NCBI GenBank assembly: GCA_036986255.1
Contig: BTRF01000011.1
Span: 1-16,089, forward strand
Length of the DNA stretch: 16,089 bases
Reading direction: 5' to 3'
Source of the DNA: BTRF01 sp036986255
Lineage (GTDB): Bacteria; Patescibacteriota; WWE3; 9FT-COMBO-53-11
In this document: piece by piece, positions 12,532-16,089 of the stretch
Layout of the letters: the number at the start of each line of letters is the position of its first letter
Numbering within the stretch: the first letter of the stretch is position 1
Notes under the pieces: model-generated
Told to the model about the DNA's origin: nothing
Seen by the model: the letters and a program-made list of their open reading frames with translations, nothing else
The model's database searches: none
Program-made: the position numbers and the translations under genes

Positions 12532-14058
12532 CTACTTAAAGTTTACCACGAGGCGATCCCCCTTCTTAAACTCAAAATTAGGTCTAACCAGAACTCCCGC
12601 CTCCTGACCCGGCCGAACTACAGACACATCTTTCTCTCCGATGCGCAACCCCCGAATACGACCGCTGTGTACCTCTTCACCATCACGGATCACTTTCACC
12701 CGGTCGCGGTACTTAATCTTCCCATTTAAAATCTTCACTCCGGCAACCAGGTCCCCGCTATGAAGAGAGAAAATGGCTTGAACTTCTGCTTCCGGCGCTT
12801 TCTTCTCTTCCTCAATCACCTTGGCCCCTTCCAAAAGCTTCTCCACCACATCCAAAAGCTCATAGATAATCGAGAAGGACCGAATTCCTACTCCCAAATC
12901 ATCGGCCAGCTTCTGAGCTGAAGGAACGATCAAAACATTAAACCCTAAAACCAACCCCCGAGCGGAAGAAGCCAGCCGCACATCCGCATCCCCTATCGGC
13001 CCAATACCCTTTAGAAGAAGGTCTACCTTTTTATCGCCAACTTCCAACTTGCCCAATGCGGCCGAAACGGCCTCCAACGAACCTCTGGTATCGGTGCGGA
13101 GAATGAGGTTCAACCCCGGAATTTCCGGCTGGTCTTCGGCTGGGGCACGAAGCAGGCCGGAGGGAGGTGGCGGAGCAGGGTGCCGTCCGGCACCCGACGG
13201 AACCGTACCTTCCCCTCCAACCACTCCTCCAATAGGAGGAACATCCGAGAATCCCAAGACCTGAGCAGGAGCCCCCGGACCAACCTCGCTCAACCGGTGC
13301 CCGCGATCGTCAGTCAGTGCTTTAACCTTGCCCTGACTGTCTGCGGCAAAGATCCGATCCCCAATCCTGAGAGTACCTCTCTTAATGATCAGCGTTGCTA
13401 AGGGCCCCTGACGAGAAGAAAGAAGCGCCTCGATAACCACCGCCTCCAAATTCCCTTGGGGATCGGCCTTAAGCTCCAATAGATCCGCCACGAGCCCAAG
13501 CATCTCCAAGAGCTCAGGAATGCCCCGACCGGTCTTGGCCGAGACCGGAACAATAGGAGTATCACCGCCCTGATCTTCCGGCACCACCCCTTCCTTAGCT
13601 AGCTGACCTTGAACCCGGGCAAGCGCCTCGGATGAAGCCAGATCCATCTTATTAAGGACTACCACCAAAGGAATTTTGGCCGCTTTAGCATGCGCCAAGG
13701 CCTCCAGCGTCTGCGGCTTCACCCCGTCATCAGCCGCCACCACCAAAACAGCGATATCGGCCACCCTCGCCCCGCGTTCCCGCATTTTGGAAAAGGCGGC
13801 ATGGCCGGGGGTGTCAATAAAGGTGACTTTCCTGGGCGCTTGCTTTTTGTCTCTCGCCGCTATCTCAACTTGGTAAGCCCCAATGCTTTGGGTAATTCCG
13901 CCGGCTTCTTTGGCTGCTACGCGACTCTTGCGGATGGTGTCTAAAAGGGTAGTTTTACCGTGGTCAATGTGGCCTAAAACAACCACGACGGGGGGGCGGG
14001 GCGGTTGGTCGGGTGACTTCCTACTCTTGGTTGTACGATCCTTCGATTTAGTTGGCAT
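12532..14058 (-). CDS. infB: Translation initiation factor IF-2, short form
   Basis: The 508-residue IF-2 places initiator tRNA on the 30S subunit and promotes subunit joining with GTP. It begins almost at the G domain: G1 GHIDHGKT (29-36), switch II DTPGH (82-86), G4 NKMD (136-139) and G5 SAK (173-175). The long N-terminal region of most bacterial IF-2s is absent. Domain II follows, then domain III (LNLILRTDTRGSLEAV) and the C-terminal tRNA-binding domain ending FKKGDRLVVNFK. The linker between II and III, usually a charged EKAREIA-type helix, is instead a Gly/Pro-rich stretch of about 40 residues (PPIGG...PAPPPPSG). The ATG at 14056-14058 has in-frame stops just upstream and no SD. It lies 35 bases after nusA. 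rnpM/ylxR, often between them, is absent. Confidence 0.97.
   Translation of the reverse strand: MPTKSKDRTTKSRKSPDQPPRPPVVVVLGHIDHGKTTLLDTIRKSRVAAKEAGGITQSIGAYQVEIAARDKKQAPRKVTFIDTPGHAAFSKMRERGARVADIAVLVVAADDGVKPQTLEALAHAKAAKIPLVVVLNKMDLASSEALARVQGQLAKEGVVPEDQGGDTPIVPVSAKTGRGIPELLEMLGLVADLLELKADPQGNLEAVVIEALLSSRQGPLATLIIKRGTLRIGDRIFAADSQGKVKALTDDRGHRLSEVGPGAPAQVLGFSDVPPIGGVVGGEGTVPSGAGRHPAPPPPSGLLRAPAEDQPEIPGLNLILRTDTRGSLEAVSAALGKLEVGDKKVDLLLKGIGPIGDADVRLASSARGLVLGFNVLIVPSAQKLADDLGVGIRSFSIIYELLDVVEKLLEGAKVIEEEKKAPEAEVQAIFSLHSGDLVAGVKILNGKIKYRDRVKVIRDGEEVHSGRIRGLRIGEKDVSVVRPGQEAGVLVRPNFEFKKGDRLVVNFK
13178..13195. repeat. Perfect palindrome inside infB
   Basis: GGGTGCCG-TC-CGGCACCC is an 8-bp perfect inverted repeat inside the DNA encoding the unusual Gly/Pro-rich linker of IF-2. 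It suggests a palindromic element inserted in frame, or simply GC-rich low-complexity drift. Confidence 0.6.
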
Positions 14059-14093
14059 CTATCAATGGAAACGAGGATCCGGGCAGCCATAGC

Positions 14094-15335
14094 CTAATCC
14101 CGGGATTTCCCGTCTTCCTTCTTCTTCCTCTTTGACTTTTGTGGCTCTTGAGGTTTTTTGTCGGTAGCATCTTTCGTTTCTTTTGTTTCCCCTGTCTTAA
14201 CTCCTAGCTCCCCCACCCCTTTTTTAATTGCGGCGATTGCTTTGGGACCCAAACCCTTGATTCCTTGAAGCTCCTCTATCGTCTTCTGCCTAAGCTGATC
14301 GGACGCTTCAATCCCCGCAGCCACGAGCACTTTTATCACGCGGGGAGGAAGACCAAGACCTACCAACTCGACGCCCTTGGTCCCTTCCGCAAAAACCGTC
14401 CCGGCCCCTTTAATATCTATCCGCCAACCAGTAAGCTTAGCCGCTAATCGAACGTTCTGCCCATCCTTGCCGATCGCCAAAGAAAGCTGATCTTCAGGGA
14501 CTTCCACCGTGGCGGTATGGCTTTTCTTCTTGAGTTTGACATCCAAAACTTTGGCGGGGGAGAGAGCAGCAGCAACGAAGAGGGCCTCATCGGGAGAGTA
14601 AGGGATAATATCCACCTTTTCTTCCCCTAATTCCCGGGTAACCGCTTGAACCCGCACACCGCGCTGACCGACGCAAGACCCCACTGGATCGATTCGCTCC
14701 TCGCTTGAAGAAACAGCCATTTTAGTCCGGCGTCCAGCCTCACGAGCGATCACTTCAATCTTCACCACTCCTTGGTGAATCTCCGGAACCTCCAGCGCAA
14801 AAAGCTCCTTGACTAAACCCGGGTCGGCGCGGGAGAGAAGTATCTCGGGACCCCGCTGCCCCTCCTTGACCTCCTTGACCAGAGCTTTAACCCGCTGACC
14901 AGCTTTATACTGATCTCCGGGAATCAGCTCCGAGGGGGGCAAGATGCCCTGGGTTCTTCCTAAATCGATGTACACCACCCCTTTATCCACTCGAAAGACA
15001 TAACCGGAAACGATACTCCCCACCTTCTCCTCAAATTCGGAGCGGATCGCCTGCTTTTCCTCTTCCCTAATGGTCTGAAGGATAACCTGCTTGGCCGTCT
15101 GGGCTGCAATCCGGCCGAACCCCGGAGGGGTCACATCCTTGCCCCCGTCATAAATCTTGGCCTCACCCGTCTCCATATCCAGCTTAACTTCAACCTCTTC
15201 CCCTGCCGTATCGGCATAATCCTTCCGATAGGCCGCCGCCAGAGCTTGCTTCACGCCCTCAACTACCGCCTCGGGGGAAACTCCCCGCTCGGCGGCGAGC
15301 TGATTTATTGCCGCTGAAAATTCTGTTATGCTCAT
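14094..15335 (-). CDS. nusA: Transcription termination/antitermination factor NusA
   Basis: The 413-residue protein binds RNA polymerase and nascent RNA in pausing, termination and rRNA antitermination. It has an N-terminal domain (1 to about 95, ending in the conserved PPGFGRIAAQTAKQVI), S1 (about 100-170), KH1 and KH2 with IDPVGSCVGQRGVRVQ and LAIGKDGQNVRLAAKLTGW, a helix-hairpin-helix region (IKGLGPKAIAAI) and a Lys-rich tail. The N-terminal domain lacks about 35 residues between METGEAKIY and the PPGFGR block compared with common NusA. I chose ATG at 15333-15335 because the family begins there (MSITEFSAAI). An in-frame TTG at 15353 lies inside a repeat and would only add repeat-encoded residues. 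No SD is present. The usual upstream neighbour rimP is absent, replaced by a four-helix-bundle gene. Confidence 0.96.
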   Translation of the reverse strand: MSITEFSAAINQLAAERGVSPEAVVEGVKQALAAAYRKDYADTAGEEVEVKLDMETGEAKIYDGGKDVTPPGFGRIAAQTAKQVILQTIREEEKQAIRSEFEEKVGSIVSGYVFRVDKGVVYIDLGRTQGILPPSELIPGDQYKAGQRVKALVKEVKEGQRGPEILLSRADPGLVKELFALEVPEIHQGVVKIEVIAREAGRRTKMAVSSSEERIDPVGSCVGQRGVRVQAVTRELGEEKVDIIPYSPDEALFVAAALSPAKVLDVKLKKKSHTATVEVPEDQLSLAIGKDGQNVRLAAKLTGWRIDIKGAGTVFAEGTKGVELVGLGLPPRVIKVLVAAGIEASDQLRQKTIEELQGIKGLGPKAIAAIKKGVGELGVKTGETKETKDATDKKPQEPQKSKRKKKEDGKSRD

Positions 15336-15340
15336 TTTAG

Positions 15341-15375
15341 TTGTAAGTTGCAAGTTTCATGTTGCAAGTTGCGTC
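15341..15375 (+). repeat. Heptad array, left flank of the four-helix-bundle gene
   Basis: Five contiguous 7-base units on the plus strand read TTGTAAG, TTGCAAG, TTTCATG, TTGCAAG and TTGCGTC. The array overlaps the last codons of the four-helix-bundle gene and ends 6 bases before the nusA ATG. A related array in opposite orientation lies at 15824-15858, so the pair frames the gene like imperfect inverted ends. Confidence 0.8.
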
Positions 15376-15731
15376 CTTGTAGACTTGATTAGTCCACTTA
15401 GAAGTCTACCAGTCTCCTCGCGTAAATGCACTAAAAAACTCAAATTATTGTCGGGAATGTACCCTAAACGATGAGAGAAATCGAGAAAATACTCAAGTTC
15501 TGTTAAAGATCCGCGCGCAATGTTGTAGAACCTACGCTGCTCATCATCGCTAGGACTCGCGGAACCTTCCGCAATATTCGCAGGCATCGAAAGCGCGGCC
15601 CGCCGCATCTGCGAAGTGATCCCGTATACCTCCTCTTTAGGAAACATTCTGGTAACGCGGTAAATCTCAAAAGCTAATTCATCCGCCTTCTTCCAAACAT
15701 CAAGTTTTCTAAACGCTTTTTCTTCCTGCAC
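15357..15731 (-). CDS. Four-helix-bundle protein (23S rRNA IVP / S23 family)
   Basis: The 124-residue protein starts FRKLDVWKKADELAFEIYRVT, then has YGITSQMRRAALSMPANIAEG (58-78), FYNIARGSLTELEYFL (88-103) and a C-terminal helix. These are the hallmark segments of the four-helix-bundle family first seen in intervening sequences of 23S rRNA and related to the Avd protein of diversity-generating retroelements. No reverse transcriptase or variable repeat is in the window, and the gene is not inside rRNA. Start is GTG at 15729-15731 with GGAGG 11 bases upstream. The last codons (QLAT) are encoded by the flanking heptad array. It sits directly upstream of nusA, in the place usually held by rimP. 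Function in this family outside DGRs is not established; nucleic-acid binding is the usual suggestion. Confidence 0.93.
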   Translation of the reverse strand: MQEEKAFRKLDVWKKADELAFEIYRVTRMFPKEEVYGITSQMRRAALSMPANIAEGSASPSDDEQRRFYNIARGSLTELEYFLDFSHRLGYIPDNNLSFLVHLREETGRLLSGLIKSTRTQLAT

Positions 15732-15754
15732 TCTTTACTTCGCCTCCGCAGATA

Positions 15755-15826
15755 GCCGAGGAACAAACAAACTTCCAACCCGAAGGGCGGAAAGCCAAGG
15801 GGTCCCAGGCCCTCGGTGGCCTACTT
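15755..15826. repeat. Dispersed intergenic element, copy B (before the four-helix-bundle gene)
   Basis: The plus strand reads CCGAGGAACAAACAAACTTCC, closely matching copy A at 12115-12153, and resumes at 15810 as CCCTCGGTGGCCTACTT. About 30 extra bases (15780-15809) containing CCCGAAGGG-type arms lie between. CCGAGG and CCTCGG can pair across the whole element. Confidence 0.6.
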
Positions 15827-15858
15827 GCAGCTTCGCAACCTGCAACTTTGCAACTTTT
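15824..15858 (-). repeat. Heptad-like array, right flank of the four-helix-bundle gene
   Basis: On the minus strand the units read GTTGCAAA, GTTGCAG, GTTGCGAA and GCTGCAA, 7-8 bases each. They match the GTTGCAA units of the left array (15341-15375) but in the opposite orientation. The two arrays enclose about 480 bases holding the four-helix-bundle gene and element copy B. Confidence 0.7.
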
Positions 15859-15896
15859 GTTGGTTACCCCAACAAAAATGGCGGGCCAAACCCACC
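15855..15896 (-). terminator. Terminator-like hairpin and overlapping second hairpin
   Basis: On the minus strand GGTGGG-TTTGG-CCCGCC (15896-15880) is followed by ATTTTT, like a short intrinsic terminator. Its T tract is also the 5' arm of a second hairpin, TTTTGTTGG/CCAACAAAA (15877-15869 and 15863-15855). The predicted start of the promoter at 15909-15937 lies only about 6 bases before it. It may stop transcription entering from the repeat side, or form a 5' cap structure on the operon RNA. Confidence 0.45.
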
Positions 15897-15908
15897 CACC
15901 GTGCCTTT

Positions 15909-15937
15909 AGTGTAACCTTTCCACAAGAAACCGTCAA
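15909..15937 (-). promoter_or_regulatory. Promoter upstream of the four-helix-bundle/nusA operon
   Basis: TTGACG (15932-15937) and TACACT (15909-15914) are 17 bases apart on the minus strand, with a start near 15902. It would give a structured leader of about 170 bases before the four-helix-bundle gene and could drive the whole nusA-infB-rpsO-pnp block. Confidence 0.65.
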
Positions 15938-15968
15938 GAAAAGTTCCCTATAAAACAAGGAAAATAAT

Positions 15969-16089
15969 TCCGTCAGCAGTTGCGCGAAGGACGGGATCTT
16001 TCAATCCCTATCTTCGCTTCTCAAGCTGCGGAGCCAAGCTCCGTCAGCAGTTGCGCGAAGGACGGGATCTTTCAATCCCTATCTTCGCT
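15969..16089. repeat. Tandem repeat with 71-bp period, two hairpins per unit, at the sequence edge
   Basis: A 50-base stretch starting TCCGTCAGCAGTTGCGCG occurs at 15969-16018 and again at 16040-16089, where the sequence ends. The copies are identical. Within each, GCGAAG..GGGAT and ATCCC..CTTCGC form a large near-palindrome. The 21-base interval (16019-16039) pairs with the start of the next copy as GCTG.GGAGC/GCTCC..CAGC. The minus strand contains GGGATTGAAAG, a sequence style common at CRISPR repeat ends, but repeat length (at least 50) and spacing (at most 21) do not suit CRISPR. The array probably continues beyond the edge. Confidence 0.8.

Noticed and set aside
15336..15353. TTG start for NusA at 15353
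   Set aside because: The added residues are encoded by the heptad repeat and do not belong to the NusA N-terminus; the ATG at 15335 fits the family.
15357..15731. Diversity-generating retroelement (Avd) context for the four-helix-bundle gene
   Set aside because: No reverse transcriptase, template repeat or variable repeat is present in the window.
15969..16089. CRISPR array call for the edge repeats
   Set aside because: Only two copies, repeat at least 50 bases, interval at most 21 bases that pairs with the repeat itself, and no cas gene in the window. Kept as a tandem repeat with CRISPR as an open alternative.

Overview
This window is a compact bacterial chromosomal segment, probably from a metagenome, with every supported gene on the minus strand. 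The likely source is a Candidate Phyla Radiation (Patescibacteria) or similarly streamlined bacterium. Evidence for this is an IF2 without its N-terminal extension, a NusA with a shortened N-terminal domain, an RNase J without its C-terminal domain, a stand-alone tRNA-Ala/23S unit with no 16S beside it, a single-chain M16 peptidase, and a four-helix-bundle (23S IVP/S23 family) gene. No taxonomic marker was searched, so this is an inference.

Read in the direction of transcription (right to left), the window starts at 16089-15969 with two copies of a 71-bp-period repeat of hairpins. A sigma70-type promoter follows (15909-15937), then a structured leader and a small four-helix-bundle gene framed by inverted heptad arrays. 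Next is a transcription/translation/RNA-decay block: nusA, infB, rpsO, pnp, a family 4 uracil-DNA glycosylase and RNase J. It follows the classic nusA-infB-rpsO-pnp order, but rimP, rnpM/ylxR, rbfA, truB and ribF are absent from the window.

From about 7470 to 2060 are short, mostly single-gene units, several with a readable promoter, Shine-Dalgarno (SD) and intrinsic terminator. They are a small four-cysteine protein; a membrane-anchored protein with a degenerate metallopeptidase-like EExxHH motif; a RavA-like MoxR AAA+ ATPase overlapping a ViaA-like von Willebrand A partner, preceded by a structured intergenic region ending in a terminator; a 290-residue protein with a Cys4 cluster; and a 28-residue acidic micro-protein with its own promoter, SD and terminator. 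The M16 peptidase follows, with a promoter so close to the ATG that its mRNA should be leaderless.

The left end holds a promoter, a leader with a boxA-like stretch and an intrinsic terminator, then tRNA-Ala(UGC) and the 5' 439 bases of 23S rRNA running off the edge. The items most worth a second look are the four-helix-bundle cassette, the 28-codon gene, the edge repeat, the rRNA leader with its internal terminator, and the structured RNA before the RavA/ViaA pair.
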